From positions 124,001-188,000 of the forward strand of contig CAJUPO010000001.1 in assembly GCA_910588145.1 (NCBI GenBank): a stretch of DNA of 64,000 nt, given 5' to 3'. Position numbers and translations under genes: made by a program. The notes beneath the pieces are model-generated. The model saw only the letters and a list, made by a program, of their open reading frames with translations. It had not been told where the DNA came from and did not search any database. Below are positions 17,136 to 25,770 of this stretch, in pieces (the first letter of the stretch is position 1; each line of letters begins with the position of its first letter). Origin of the DNA: an uncultured Oscillospiraceae bacterium (GTDB taxonomy: Bacteria > Bacillota > Clostridia > Oscillospirales > Ruminococcaceae).

Positions 17136-17885
17136 ATGGTAAGCATAAAATCCAGCACTGATTTAGCTAAAATGCGTGAGGCCGGTAAGATTGCCGGCAG
17201 AGCGCTGAAGCTTGCAGGCGAATCAATAAAAGCAGGTATGACAACTAAGGCCCTGGACAAAATAATCCATGATTATATAGTGGGGTGCGGAGCTAAACCG
17301 TCATTTCTGAATTACGGCGGATTTCCGGCAAGTGCCTGCATATCAATAAACAATGAAGTTATTCATGGCATTCCGAGCCATAAGCGGAGAATCGCTGAAG
17401 GCGATATAGTCAGCGTTGATGTGGGAGCATATTATAACGGTTTTCACGGAGATACATGCGCAACTTTTCCAGTAGGAAAAATTTCTGATGAGGCAAAAGC
17501 GCTTCTTGAGGTTACCGAACAGAGTCTTTACGTTGGTATTGAAGCAGCAAAAGTCGGCGCAAGGCTTGGTGACGTAGGTCACGCTGTTGAAGAATATTGT
17601 GCGTCAAGAGGATACGGAATAGTAAGAAATTACTGCGGTCACGGGATCGGCAAGGAGCTTCATGAATCACCGGAGGTTCCGAACTACGGAAAAGAAGGGC
17701 ACGGACAAAGACTGGTCGCTGGAATGACTTTCTGCATAGAACCTATGATCAATTCTAAAGGGGACGGCGTGAAGGTCTTGAATGACGGATGGACTGTTAT
17801 AACAGCAAGCGGTTCTTTATCTGCTCATTTTGAGCACGCAATAGCAATAACACAGAATGGTCCGGTTATTCTGACACAGCCGTGA
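17136..17885 (+). CDS. map: Methionine aminopeptidase, type I
   Basis: The 249-residue enzyme removes the initiator Met from nascent proteins. The dinuclear metal site is visible: two Asp in SVDVGAYYNGFHGDTCATF, His in CGHGIGKELHE, Glu in FCIEPM and Glu in HFEHAIAIT. It starts 2 bases after adk. Confidence 0.97.
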   Translation: MVSIKSSTDLAKMREAGKIAGRALKLAGESIKAGMTTKALDKIIHDYIVGCGAKPSFLNYGGFPASACISINNEVIHGIPSHKRRIAEGDIVSVDVGAYYNGFHGDTCATFPVGKISDEAKALLEVTEQSLYVGIEAAKVGARLGDVGHAVEEYCASRGYGIVRNYCGHGIGKELHESPEVPNYGKEGHGQRLVAGMTFCIEPMINSKGDGVKVLNDGWTVITASGSLSAHFEHAIAITQNGPVILTQP

Positions 17886-17897
17886 CGGAGGTTTGCG

Positions 17898-18140
17898 GTG
17901 GAGATAAAGAGGGGCGCAGTTGTTACAGCAATTGCAGGCAGGGATAGCGGAGGTTATTTTGCAGTTACGGAAATAAGCGGCGGATATGTTTATATAGCAG
18001 ACGGAAAAAAGAGAAAGCTGTCAGCTCCCAAGCGTAAAAACCGTAAGCATCTGAGAATGACCGAAAAAGTTATCATGCTTAATAATATAACTGATAAAAA
18101 GCTAAGAAATGTGCTGAGTGAAACAGCTCACACACCGTAA
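17898..18140 (+). CDS. KOW-domain RNA-binding protein (L14e-like)
   Basis: An 80-residue basic protein begins with GTG after CGGAGG. Its first 30 residues (RGAVVTAIAGRDSGGYFAV) fit a KOW motif like eukaryote/archaeal L14e, and the middle has LSAPKRKNRKHLRM. Genes of this type occur between map and infA in many Clostridia. Role in translation is inferred from position; it is not an established ribosomal subunit. Confidence 0.75.
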   Translation: MEIKRGAVVTAIAGRDSGGYFAVTEISGGYVYIADGKKRKLSAPKRKNRKHLRMTEKVIMLNNITDKKLRNVLSETAHTP

Positions 18141-18163
18141 CCGATTATGGGGAGGTATTCATT

Positions 18164-18382
18164 TTGTCTAAGGAAGATGTAATTGAATTAGAGGGCGTTG
18201 TTGAGGAAGCTCTTCCGAACGCAATGTTCAGAGTAAAGCTGCCGAACGACCATATAATTCTTGCGCATGTTTCAGGTAAGCTGAGAATGAATTATATCAG
18301 AATCGTTCCCGGTGACAAGGTAACAGTTGAAATGTCGCCTTATGACCTGACAAAGGGCAGAATCACTTGGAGAGCTAAATAA
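18164..18382 (+). CDS. infA: Translation initiation factor IF-1
   Basis: The 72-residue IF-1 is a single S1/OB-fold that binds the 30S A site. The pattern VIELEGVVEEALPNAMFRV and the end DLTKGRITWRAK are diagnostic. It starts at TTG 18164 after GGGGAGG. Confidence 0.97.
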   Translation: MSKEDVIELEGVVEEALPNAMFRVKLPNDHIILAHVSGKLRMNYIRIVPGDKVTVEMSPYDLTKGRITWRAK

Positions 18383-18401
18383 AATTAGCTTAAAGAAGCG
18401 G

Positions 18402-18426
18402 GAAGCGTTTGAAAAAATGCTTCTGT
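18402..18426 (+). other. Hairpin in the infA-rpmJ spacer
   Basis: GAAGC...GCTTC arms enclose TTT/AAA pairs around a short loop, resembling the hairpin before rplN. No T-run follows, and the rpmJ ribosome binding site starts a few bases later. Confidence 0.4.
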
Positions 18427-18449
18427 AATCTATCAAGGAGGTATTTTCA

Positions 18450-18563
18450 ATGAAAGTCAGACCTTCAGTTAAACCTATTTGCGAAAAATGCAAGGTTATT
18501 AAACGCAAGGGAAAAATAATGGTTATTTGCGAAAACCCAAAGCATAAACAGCGTCAGGGCTGA
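18450..18563 (+). CDS. rpmJ: 50S ribosomal protein L36, zinc-binding type
   Basis: The 37-residue L36 reads MKVRPSVKPICEKCKVIKR; Cys11, Cys14, Cys27 and His32 form the zinc site of the C+ type. AAGGAGG lies 7 bases before the ATG. It sits between infA and rpsM as in other Firmicutes. Confidence 0.96.
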   Translation: MKVRPSVKPICEKCKVIKRKGKIMVICENPKHKQRQG

Positions 18564-18604
18564 TAAGTCACCTGACATCTTATTAACGGAGGTGCTATTA
18601 ATTA

Positions 18605-18973
18605 ATGGCAAGAATTGCTGGTATTGACCTGCCGAAGGAAAAAAGAGTTGAGATCGGTTTAACTTATATTTTCGGCATAGGCCGTCAGACTGCTACAACA
18701 ATTCTTAAGGAAACAGGTGTAAACCCTGATACAAGAGTTAAGGATCTTTCAGAAGAAGATGTAGCAAAACTGCGTGATTATATTGATAAGAATATCATAG
18801 TTGAGGGCGATCTCAGAAGAGAAACTGCACTTAACATCAAGAGACTTGTTGAAATTGGCTGCTACAGAGGCGTTCGTCACCGTAAGGGTCTGCCTGTAAG
18901 GGGTCAGCGTACAAAGACAAATGCAAGAACTCGTAAGGGTCCTGTAAAGACAATCGCTAACAAGAAGAAGTAA
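18605..18973 (+). CDS. rpsM: 30S ribosomal protein S13
   Basis: The 122-residue S13 forms bridges between the 30S head and the 50S and contacts P-site tRNA. MARIAGIDLPKEKRVEIGLT and the basic tail GQRTKTNARTRKGP are characteristic. Confidence 0.97.
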   Translation: MARIAGIDLPKEKRVEIGLTYIFGIGRQTATTILKETGVNPDTRVKDLSEEDVAKLRDYIDKNIIVEGDLRRETALNIKRLVEIGCYRGVRHRKGLPVRGQRTKTNARTRKGPVKTIANKKK

Positions 18974-18987
18974 GGAGGGCGTGAACA

Positions 18988-19386
18988 TTGGCACAGAAAC
19001 CTAAGAAGGTTGCTATCAGAAGACGCAGAGAGCGTAAGAATATTGAAAGCGGCGCTGTTCATATCCAGTCCACTTTTAATAATACAATAGTAACTATAAC
19101 AGATACACAGGGCAACGCTATTTCATGGGCAAGCGCAGGCGGACTTGGCTTCAGAGGTTCAAGAAAGTCTACACCGTTTGCTGCACAGACAGCCGCTGAA
19201 ACAGCAGCAAAGGCAGCTATGGAACATGGTCTTAAGAACGTAGAAGTTTATGTTAAGGGACCTGGTTCAGGACGTGAAGCTGCTATCAGAGCACTGCAGA
19301 CAGTTGGTCTGGAAGTTAAGATGATCAAAGACGTAACCCCTATTCCGCATAACGGATGCCGTCCTCCAAAGAGAAGACGTGTCTAA
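18988..19386 (+). CDS. rpsK: 30S ribosomal protein S11
   Basis: The 132-residue S11 lies on the 30S platform at the mRNA exit. Key stretches are VHIQSTFNNTIVTITD and GPGSGREAAIRALQ. A TTG start after AAGGAGGGCG is used; an ATG does not occur in the N-terminal part. Confidence 0.97.
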   Translation: MAQKPKKVAIRRRRERKNIESGAVHIQSTFNNTIVTITDTQGNAISWASAGGLGFRGSRKSTPFAAQTAAETAAKAAMEHGLKNVEVYVKGPGSGREAAIRALQTVGLEVKMIKDVTPIPHNGCRPPKRRRV

Positions 19387-19405
19387 TTTACAGGAGGTGT
19401 AAAAC

Positions 19406-20002
19406 TTGGCTATTAGTAGAGAACCAATTCTTAAGAGATGCAGATACTTAGGAATCAGTCCGGCAGTTATGGGTGTTTCAAAGGAAAGTAACAGAAACCC
19501 TAACGCAAACAGAAGAAAAAAAGTTTCAGAATATGGTACACAGCTTAAGGAAAAGCAGAAGCTGAAGTTTATATACGGTGTTCTTGAAAAGCCTTTCCGC
19601 CACTATTTCCAGATCGCTGAAAAGATGGAAGGCAAGGCTGGTGAAAACCTTATCACAATTCTTGAATCAAGACTTGACAACGTAGTTTTCAGAATGGGAC
19701 TTTCACTCACAAGACGTGAATCAAGACAGCTTGTTTCCCACGGTCACTTTATGGTTAACGGAAATAAGGTAGATATCCCTTCATACAGAGTTAAGGACGG
19801 CGACGTTATCGAACTTTGTGAAAACAGCAAGAAGAGCGCTAAGTTCAAGGATGTAATTGAAGCTACAAAGGGCAGAGTGATCCCTCTCTGGCTTGACGCT
19901 GACAGAGAAGCCGGCAAGGCAAAGGTTGTTCGTATGCCTGTTAAGAGTGATCTTGACTATGAGGTTGAAGAAACATTCATCGTCGAGCTGTACTCCAAGT
20001 AA
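19406..20002 (+). CDS. rpsD: 30S ribosomal protein S4
   Basis: The 198-residue S4 is a primary 16S rRNA binder; its S4 domain (about 88-150, RLDNVVFRMGLSLTRRESRQ) contacts rRNA. It starts at TTG 19406 after AGGAGG. In E. coli S4 represses the alpha operon; no pseudoknot is evident here. Confidence 0.97.
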   Translation: MAISREPILKRCRYLGISPAVMGVSKESNRNPNANRRKKVSEYGTQLKEKQKLKFIYGVLEKPFRHYFQIAEKMEGKAGENLITILESRLDNVVFRMGLSLTRRESRQLVSHGHFMVNGNKVDIPSYRVKDGDVIELCENSKKSAKFKDVIEATKGRVIPLWLDADREAGKAKVVRMPVKSDLDYEVEETFIVELYSK

Positions 20003-20018
20003 TAAGCAATTGCTTATT
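20001..20018 (+). other. Perfect 18-base palindrome at the rpsD stop codon
   Basis: AATAAGCAATTGCTTATT overlaps the rpsD stop and opens the 72-base spacer before rpoA. As RNA it can fold into a 7-pair stem with an AATT loop. There is no T-run. Confidence 0.45.
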
Positions 20019-20074
20019 GCAAGCCTGTTCATATATAAAGAGATAAAAAGTGATTGCGAAATAGGAGGGTTCTT

Positions 20075-21031
20075 ATGCTTGAAAAAATAGTAAAGCCTGA
20101 AATTGATACTGTCGAGCTGAAAAGCGATGGAAAATACGGTAAGTTCGTTTTGTCTCCGCTTGAGCGCGGTTATGGTATTACGCTTGGAAACAGTCTAAGA
20201 CGTGTTCTGCTCTCCTCACTTCCCGGTGTTGCAGTCAACTCAGTTAAGATAGACGGAGTGCATCATGAATTGTCAACAATCCCTGGTGTAAAAGAGGATG
20301 TAACAGAAATCATTCTCGCAATAAAGGGTCTCACCGCAAAGCTTTACGGAGAAGGTCCGAAAACTGTTTATATTGAAGCTGAAGGCGAATGCGAAGTTAC
20401 AGCCGGTGATATTAAAACAGACTCGGAGGTCAATATACTTGATCCGGGAATGCACATAGCAACTCTCGGCAAGGATGCAAAGCTTTATATGGAAATAACT
20501 ATCGACCGGGGCAGGGGCTATGTTTCTGCCGAGCGCAACAAAACTCAGATGGGAAATCTTCCTATTGACGTTATTGCAGTTGATAGTATCTATACTCCTG
20601 TTTTGAAGGTCAATTACAAGGTTGAAGATACACGTCTTGGCCAGGTAACTGATTTTGATAAGCTTACAATTGAGGTCTGGACAGACGGAACAATCTCAGC
20701 TAAGGAAGCCTTGTCACAGGCAGCCAATCTCCTCAACGAGCATCTGAAACTTTTCATTGACTTGTCAGAAGATGCAAGCATTGCAGAAGTTTTGGTCGAA
20801 CAGGACGATAAAGGTAAGGAAAAAATCCTTGAGATGACCATTGAGGAACTTGACTTGTCGGTACGTTCCTTCAATTGCCTGAAGCGTGCCGGAATAAATA
20901 CAGTTGATGATTTGATCAACAAGTCTGAAGAAGAAATGATGAAGGTTAGAAACCTTGGTAAAAAATCCTTTGATGAAGTCAAGGAAAAGCTTCAATCACT
21001 TGGTTTTGATCTGAGTTCAGAAGAGGAATAA
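20075..21031 (+). CDS. rpoA: DNA-directed RNA polymerase subunit alpha
   Basis: The 318-residue alpha subunit has an N-terminal assembly domain (GYGITLGNSLRRVLLSSLPG) and a C-terminal domain that binds UP elements and regulators (LDLSVRSFNCLKRAGINTV...RNLGKKS). ATG 20075 is chosen over an in-frame start at 20054 because AGGAGG precedes it and MLEKIVKPEI is the normal start. Confidence 0.97.
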   Translation: MLEKIVKPEIDTVELKSDGKYGKFVLSPLERGYGITLGNSLRRVLLSSLPGVAVNSVKIDGVHHELSTIPGVKEDVTEIILAIKGLTAKLYGEGPKTVYIEAEGECEVTAGDIKTDSEVNILDPGMHIATLGKDAKLYMEITIDRGRGYVSAERNKTQMGNLPIDVIAVDSIYTPVLKVNYKVEDTRLGQVTDFDKLTIEVWTDGTISAKEALSQAANLLNEHLKLFIDLSEDASIAEVLVEQDDKGKEKILEMTIEELDLSVRSFNCLKRAGINTVDDLINKSEEEMMKVRNLGKKSFDEVKEKLQSLGFDLSSEEE

Positions 21032-21036
21032 AACTG

Positions 21037-21062
21037 CGGAAATGCGTTTAGACTTATTTCCG
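21037..21062 (+). other. Hairpin in the rpoA-rplQ spacer
   Basis: CGGAAAT (21037-21043) and ATTTCCG (21056-21062) pair perfectly over a 12-base loop, with no T-run, 25 bases before rplQ. Confidence 0.5.
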
Positions 21063-21086
21063 TGATTTGAAAAGGAGTGAATAACG

Positions 21087-21428
21087 ATGCCAGGTACAAG
21101 AAAGCTTGGAAGAACAACTGACCATAGAAAGGCTATGCTCAGAGCTATGGTAACTTATCTGTTAGAAAATGGCCAGATTGAAACAACTGTCACAAGAGCT
21201 AAGGAAGTTCGTGCAGTTGCTGAAAAGATGATCACAATCGGTAAAAATAACGATCTGCACTCCAAACGTCAGGTTTATGCTTACGTTACTAAGGAAGACG
21301 TTGCTAAGAAGTTATTTGATGAGATTTCACCAAAATATGCTGAAAGAAACGGCGGATATACAAGAATTGTAAAGATTGGTCCACGCCGCGGAGACGCAGC
21401 AGAAATGGCAATTATTCAGCTTGTATAA
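21087..21428 (+). CDS. rplQ: 50S ribosomal protein L17
   Basis: The 113-residue L17 closes the cluster. It starts MPGTRKLGRTTDHRKAMLRA and has the family helix LLENGQIETTVTRAKEVR. A strong terminator follows at 21446. Confidence 0.97.
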   Translation: MPGTRKLGRTTDHRKAMLRAMVTYLLENGQIETTVTRAKEVRAVAEKMITIGKNNDLHSKRQVYAYVTKEDVAKKLFDEISPKYAERNGGYTRIVKIGPRRGDAAEMAIIQLV

Positions 21429-21445
21429 TTGAATTTTATATAATT

Positions 21446-21475
21446 TAACGGCTCTTTTACAGAGCCGTTATTTTT
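21446..21475 (+). terminator. Terminator of the S10-spc-alpha operon
   Basis: TAACGGCTCT / AGAGCCGTTA form a 10-pair stem with a TTTAC loop, followed by TTTTT. It is 18 bases after the rplQ stop. Confidence 0.9.
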
Positions 21476-21484
21476 ATGTTTCTA

Positions 21485-21513
21485 TTGACTTATCAGGTGC
21501 TGTATGCTAAAAT
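21485..21513 (+). promoter_or_regulatory. Promoter of the MarR-glgB operon
   Basis: TTGACT (21485-21490), 17 bases, TAAAAT (21508-21513), 36 bases before the MarR start. Confidence 0.8.
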
Positions 21514-21526
21514 ACTTAATAGTATT
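21511..21526 (+). promoter_or_regulatory. Candidate MarR operator overlapping the -10 box
   Basis: A perfect inverted repeat AATACT-TAAT-AGTATT overlaps the end of the -10 hexamer and the start site of the MarR gene. Its size and place fit an autorepression site of a MarR dimer. Binding is inferred, not known. Confidence 0.55.
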
Positions 21527-21548
21527 AGATATTTTTTAGGTAAGATTT

Positions 21549-21989
21549 ATGGAAGATTATAAAAATTTAATTGACGAGCTGTTTTTACAGTTAAGAAGGG
21601 CATATTTTACTTCGCCTGAGATAAATTACAGCGATTTTATTCAGGGAGAAATGAAGATATTGAACTATCTTTATTTAAATAATAGTCCTGTACTGCCGGG
21701 AAAATTATGCGATGACCTGTATATGACCAGCGCAAGAATGTCCGCTGCTCTCAAAAGCCTTAAGACAAAGGGATATATAGAACGCAGTGTTTCAAAAAAC
21801 GATAAACGTAAGATTCCTGTAATTCTTACTGAAAGCGGACGCAGTTATTTTGCAGAAAAGAGAACTAAAGTGATAAATGCGTACAGCGAGATGTTTATGA
21901 AGCTTGGTAAGGATGACACAAAAGAGTTTATACGTATTATAAAGAGGCTTAATGATTTAGCTGATAATGCAGAAAGCGAGATGGAATAA
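21549..21989 (+). CDS. MarR-family transcriptional regulator
   Basis: The 146-residue protein has a winged helix-turn-helix at about 45-105: PGKLCDDLYMTSARMSAALK followed by a wing with SVSKNDKRKIPVILTESG, the DxRxxxxxLTxxG pattern of MarR. Such dimers sense small molecules or redox state. It is 4 bases upstream of glgB, so it probably controls both itself and the branching enzyme through the 21511 repeat. The ligand is unknown; there are three Cys-free HTH helices and one Cys near residue 57. Confidence 0.88.
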   Translation: MEDYKNLIDELFLQLRRAYFTSPEINYSDFIQGEMKILNYLYLNNSPVLPGKLCDDLYMTSARMSAALKSLKTKGYIERSVSKNDKRKIPVILTESGRSYFAEKRTKVINAYSEMFMKLGKDDTKEFIRIIKRLNDLADNAESEME

Positions 21990-21993
21990 ATCA

Positions 21994-23805
21994 ATGACAA
22001 TGCAGGAATTTTATGACGGAAAAGCGTTTGACGCTTATAAATATTTCGGAGCTCATATTGAAAATGACAAAGTAGTATTCAGAACCTTTGCGCCATCGGC
22101 TGAAAGGGTTACTGTATTCGGCAGTTTTAATAACTGGACAGAGGAAGAAATGAAAAGGGAAACAGAGGTTTTTTCCTTTGTATCAGACAAGGCTAAGCCT
22201 GGTGATATGTATAAATATGTTATTTATACTAAGGACGGAGTTAGAGTTGAGCATTGCGACCCATATGGATTCGGCATGGAACTTAGACCAGCTTTTGCGT
22301 CATATGTAGTTGATATTTCAGAGTATGATTTTACTGACGAAAAATGGATGAACAGCCGTACAAAAAATTATAATAGTCCCATGAATATATATGAAGTCCA
22401 TCTTGGCTCATGGCGCACAAAAGAACCGCAGATTGATGAAAACGGAGAAATTATTACTGAAAGTCAGTGGTATAAATATAATGAAATAGCCGATGAGCTT
22501 ATTGAATATGTGAAAAAGAATAATTTTACGCATATTGAATTTCTGCCCTTGTCAGAGCATCCGGCTGACTGCTCATGGGGTTATCAGAACACCGGATTCT
22601 TTGCACCAACTTCACGTTACGGAACGGCAGCGCAGCTAAAGGAGCTAATTGATAAGTGCCATAATGCCGGAATAGGAGTTATTCTTGATTTTGTATTGGT
22701 GCATTTCGGCATTGACGGATACGGTCTTGCTAAATATGACGGTACAGCTTTGTATGAATATCCGTCAGACGACGTGGGATACAGCGAATGGGGCACTTGC
22801 AATTTTAATTTTTCAAGGCGGGAGGCTTGCAGCTTTATCCAGTCAGCCGCTAATTATTGGTTAAAGGAATATCATTTCGACGGCTTGAGAATGGACGCTA
22901 TTAGCCGTGCAATTTATTGGATGGGTGATCCTGGCAGGGGTGTAAATGAAAATAATGTTGCATTTATAAGAAATATGAACACCGGACTTCATGATTTGCA
23001 CCCGACAGCTATGCTGATTGCAGAAGATTCCACTGCATACTTGAAGGTTACTGCTCCTGTTGAGTATGACGGTCTTGGCTTTGATTATAAATGGGATATG
23101 GGCTGGATGAACGATACGTTTGATTATTTTCGCACAGCGCCTTGGGAAAGACATAATCACTATCATAAGCTCACTTTTTCAATGGCTTATTTTTATAATG
23201 AACTATTTTTGCTTCCAATTTCCCATGATGAAAATGTCCATGGAAAAGCTACTGTAATACAGAAAATGTATGGTGACTACGATGAAAAACTGCTTGAATG
23301 CAGAGCGTTTTATATGTATATGTATACACATCCGGGCAAAAAATTAAGCTTTATGGGCAATGAAATCGGACAGTTCAGGGAATGGGACGAAAAAAGAGAA
23401 CAGGACTGGGATTTGCTGAGTTATCCTGTTCATGACAGTTTTCATAAATATATGAAAGATCTCGGCAGGCTGTATAAAACCAGAAAATGTTTGCATGACG
23501 CAGAATATAATATGCAGACATTCAAATGGCTGGTGTCGGACGCTTGTGAGCAGTGCGTTTATATATATGAGAGATCAAGCGGCGGCAGTATAATGATATG
23601 TGCTCTTAATCTTTCAGGAATGGAACAGACCATAACTTTTAATGCAGGAAGAAAAATTAAAATGAAAGAGATTTTGAACAGCCGCTGGGAAGAGTACGGC
23701 GGTGATATAAAAAAGAGCAGAAAGGTAATATCTGCCGATACCGACAACAATATCACGCTGAAAATAAAGCCTCTAAGCGGACGTTTATTTGATGTAACAT
23801 TATAG
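21994..23805 (+). CDS. glgB: 1,4-alpha-glucan branching enzyme
   Basis: The 603-residue GH13 enzyme forms alpha-1,6 branches in glycogen. It has an N-terminal carbohydrate-binding module (CBM48-like, FRTFAPSAERVTVFGSFNNW) and a TIM barrel with Asp301 (GLRMDAISR), Glu344 (IAEDS) and Asp412 (ISHDEN) as catalytic triad. ATG 21994 is used; the frame opens earlier but overlaps the MarR gene. No glgC, glgA or glgP lies nearby, so glycogen synthesis is encoded elsewhere. No terminator was seen before the GH5 promoter. Confidence 0.95.
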   Translation: MTMQEFYDGKAFDAYKYFGAHIENDKVVFRTFAPSAERVTVFGSFNNWTEEEMKRETEVFSFVSDKAKPGDMYKYVIYTKDGVRVEHCDPYGFGMELRPAFASYVVDISEYDFTDEKWMNSRTKNYNSPMNIYEVHLGSWRTKEPQIDENGEIITESQWYKYNEIADELIEYVKKNNFTHIEFLPLSEHPADCSWGYQNTGFFAPTSRYGTAAQLKELIDKCHNAGIGVILDFVLVHFGIDGYGLAKYDGTALYEYPSDDVGYSEWGTCNFNFSRREACSFIQSAANYWLKEYHFDGLRMDAISRAIYWMGDPGRGVNENNVAFIRNMNTGLHDLHPTAMLIAEDSTAYLKVTAPVEYDGLGFDYKWDMGWMNDTFDYFRTAPWERHNHYHKLTFSMAYFYNELFLLPISHDENVHGKATVIQKMYGDYDEKLLECRAFYMYMYTHPGKKLSFMGNEIGQFREWDEKREQDWDLLSYPVHDSFHKYMKDLGRLYKTRKCLHDAEYNMQTFKWLVSDACEQCVYIYERSSGGSIMICALNLSGMEQTITFNAGRKIKMKEILNSRWEEYGGDIKKSRKVISADTDNNITLKIKPLSGRLFDVTL

Positions 23806-23849
23806 TATGATATTTAATGTAAAATAGTATAAAATTTAGTGGCTTTGTA

Positions 23850-23878
23850 TTGACAATTGTGTGAAAAAATTGTATAAT
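23850..23878 (+). promoter_or_regulatory. Consensus promoter of the GH5-dockerin gene
   Basis: TTGACA (23850-23855), 17 bases, TATAAT (23873-23878): a perfect sigma-A promoter 43 bases before the start codon. Confidence 0.9.
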
Positions 23879-23921
23879 ATGCATATAAGAGAAAAATATA
23901 TTATTTTATGGGAGGGTATAT

Positions 23922-25736
23922 ATGAATTTAAAAAAGAAACTGATAACCTTGCTGACTTCAGCAGTGTGTGCTGTTTCATGCATAAGCATATCAGGTGTTG
24001 ATTCGGATAAGCAGACAGTATCAGCTGCTGGTCTTACCGGTAAAAATTCATACGAAATTACAGAACAGATGACTATTGGTTGGAATTTGGGAAATTCCTT
24101 GGAGTGTACAAATGATTCCTTTAATTATGATACTGCTCCGAAATCATTTGTTACAACATGGGGTAATCCGGAACCAACTGCTGAAATGATCAAAACAGTA
24201 AAAGCAGCAGGATTCAATACTATCAGAATTCCTGTTACCTGGTATCAGCACCTGAAATACAACGAAAGTACAGGTGTTTATGAAATCAACCAGAAGTGGA
24301 TGGCTTATGTAAAGAAAGTTGTTGACTGGGCATACAATGAAAATATGTTCATAATACTAAATGTTCACCATGAGGAATGGGTAAATGCCCCTGAATTTAA
24401 TCAGCAAGCATATGCTGAAGCTTCTGCAAAGCTTCGTGATATTTGGAGTCAGGTTTCAGAACAGTTCAAGGATTATGATCAGCACCTTATTTTTGAAGGC
24501 ATGAATGAACCCCGTGAAACAGGAAAGGGCGGTTCAGTTGAATGGGGAAGCGGTGACGATAATTCCAGAACTTATATAAATAATCTTAATGAAGTTTTTG
24601 TGAATACTGTAAGAGGTCAGGGTTCATCACAGAACAGCGAAAGACTTCTCATGCTTCCGGGATATTGCGCTTCATCTGATATAAACGCAATTAATGCAAT
24701 TAAGATACCGCAGAATTCCGGTAACGTAGCATTGTCAGTTCATGCATATACACCTTATTTCTTTGCAATGGATACAGGTGAATATGCAAATCATAATTTC
24801 CCCGGTGCCGACGGATACGGAAATGACTATGAAACTCAGCTCCGGAGTCTTTTCAGCAGTTTCAAGGCTGCTTCAGATTCTAAGGGCGTTCCAATGATAA
24901 TCGGTGAATTCAGCGCATCTGACTTCGATAATACACAGTCACGTGTAAACTGGGCAAAATCTTATCTAACACTTGCTAAGCAAGCTGGTATTACCTGCGT
25001 TCTTTGGGATAACAATGTTCCTAACAACGGTACCGGCGAAGCACACGGATACCTTTACAGACTGACAAATACATGGTATCCTAATTCTATTGATGTTATC
25101 AGAGCAATGATGGATACGGTCGGCGTAACAGGCTATACACTTCCTGAATATAAGGAATATGAGCCGCCGAAGTTTTCATGGGATAATGTAAAAATCGGTT
25201 CAGACTGGGTTGAGCTGTTCCGTTCAGATTCCGGAGAAAAAACTGATGCATGGGATAATATATCTGTTCCTGAAATGAAAAATTATATATCCGAAGACTA
25301 TATGTTTGCTATGGTCTGCCAGTCCAGCATTGAACCGTATGTTGTTATACAGGGCGGATGGTTCAAGGTAAATCCTGATTTGGACTTGAGTGAGGATTTT
25401 GTACTGTACTTTACTTATGATGAAATAAAGAAAGTAATGGAAGCTAATAATATAACTGTTTCTGAAATTGTTAATATGTATTTGAGTGCAAGCGGAAGTG
25501 AAGCGACATTCTATGGTATGTATGCTGTTCCGGTAAAGGATACTCCAAGTCTTAGAGGCGATATAAATGGTGACGGTGAAGTTAGCATAGTTGATATTAC
25601 ACTTCTCCAGAAATATCTTCTCAAAACTGCTCAGCTGGAAGAATCTCAGTTTGCAATAGCTGATTTAAATGAAGACGGTATAATTAATATTTTTGATGCT
25701 GTAATTCTTAAGAGAATTATTATTAATGGAAATTGA
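23922..25736 (+). CDS. Secreted GH5 endoglucanase with C-terminal dockerin
   Basis: The 604-residue protein has a Sec signal peptide (about 1-35), a GH5 domain (about 40-405) that hydrolyses beta-1,4-glucan, a second module (about 415-540) of unassigned type and a type-I dockerin (546-602). Catalytic residues are Glu196 in MNEP (acid/base) and Glu329 in IIGEF (nucleophile); GWNLGNSLE is typical of cellulase-type GH5. The dockerin has two calcium loops, DINGDGEVSIVD and DLNEDGIINIFD. The middle module is rich in Trp and Tyr and could be a carbohydrate-binding module. It is monocistronic with a consensus promoter and ends at a terminator. Confidence 0.93.
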   Translation: MNLKKKLITLLTSAVCAVSCISISGVDSDKQTVSAAGLTGKNSYEITEQMTIGWNLGNSLECTNDSFNYDTAPKSFVTTWGNPEPTAEMIKTVKAAGFNTIRIPVTWYQHLKYNESTGVYEINQKWMAYVKKVVDWAYNENMFIILNVHHEEWVNAPEFNQQAYAEASAKLRDIWSQVSEQFKDYDQHLIFEGMNEPRETGKGGSVEWGSGDDNSRTYINNLNEVFVNTVRGQGSSQNSERLLMLPGYCASSDINAINAIKIPQNSGNVALSVHAYTPYFFAMDTGEYANHNFPGADGYGNDYETQLRSLFSSFKAASDSKGVPMIIGEFSASDFDNTQSRVNWAKSYLTLAKQAGITCVLWDNNVPNNGTGEAHGYLYRLTNTWYPNSIDVIRAMMDTVGVTGYTLPEYKEYEPPKFSWDNVKIGSDWVELFRSDSGEKTDAWDNISVPEMKNYISEDYMFAMVCQSSIEPYVVIQGGWFKVNPDLDLSEDFVLYFTYDEIKKVMEANNITVSEIVNMYLSASGSEATFYGMYAVPVKDTPSLRGDINGDGEVSIVDITLLQKYLLKTAQLEESQFAIADLNEDGIINIFDAVILKRIIINGN

Positions 25737-25741
25737 TATTT

Positions 25742-25770
25742 AAAAAAGGGCTTATTCAGCCCTTTTTTAT
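25742..25770. terminator. Bidirectional terminator between GH5 and tcdA
   Basis: An A6-GGGCT-TATTC-AGCCC-T6 hairpin: the flanking A- and T-runs let it end both the GH5 transcript and the convergent tcdA transcript, whose stop codon touches it. Confidence 0.9.
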
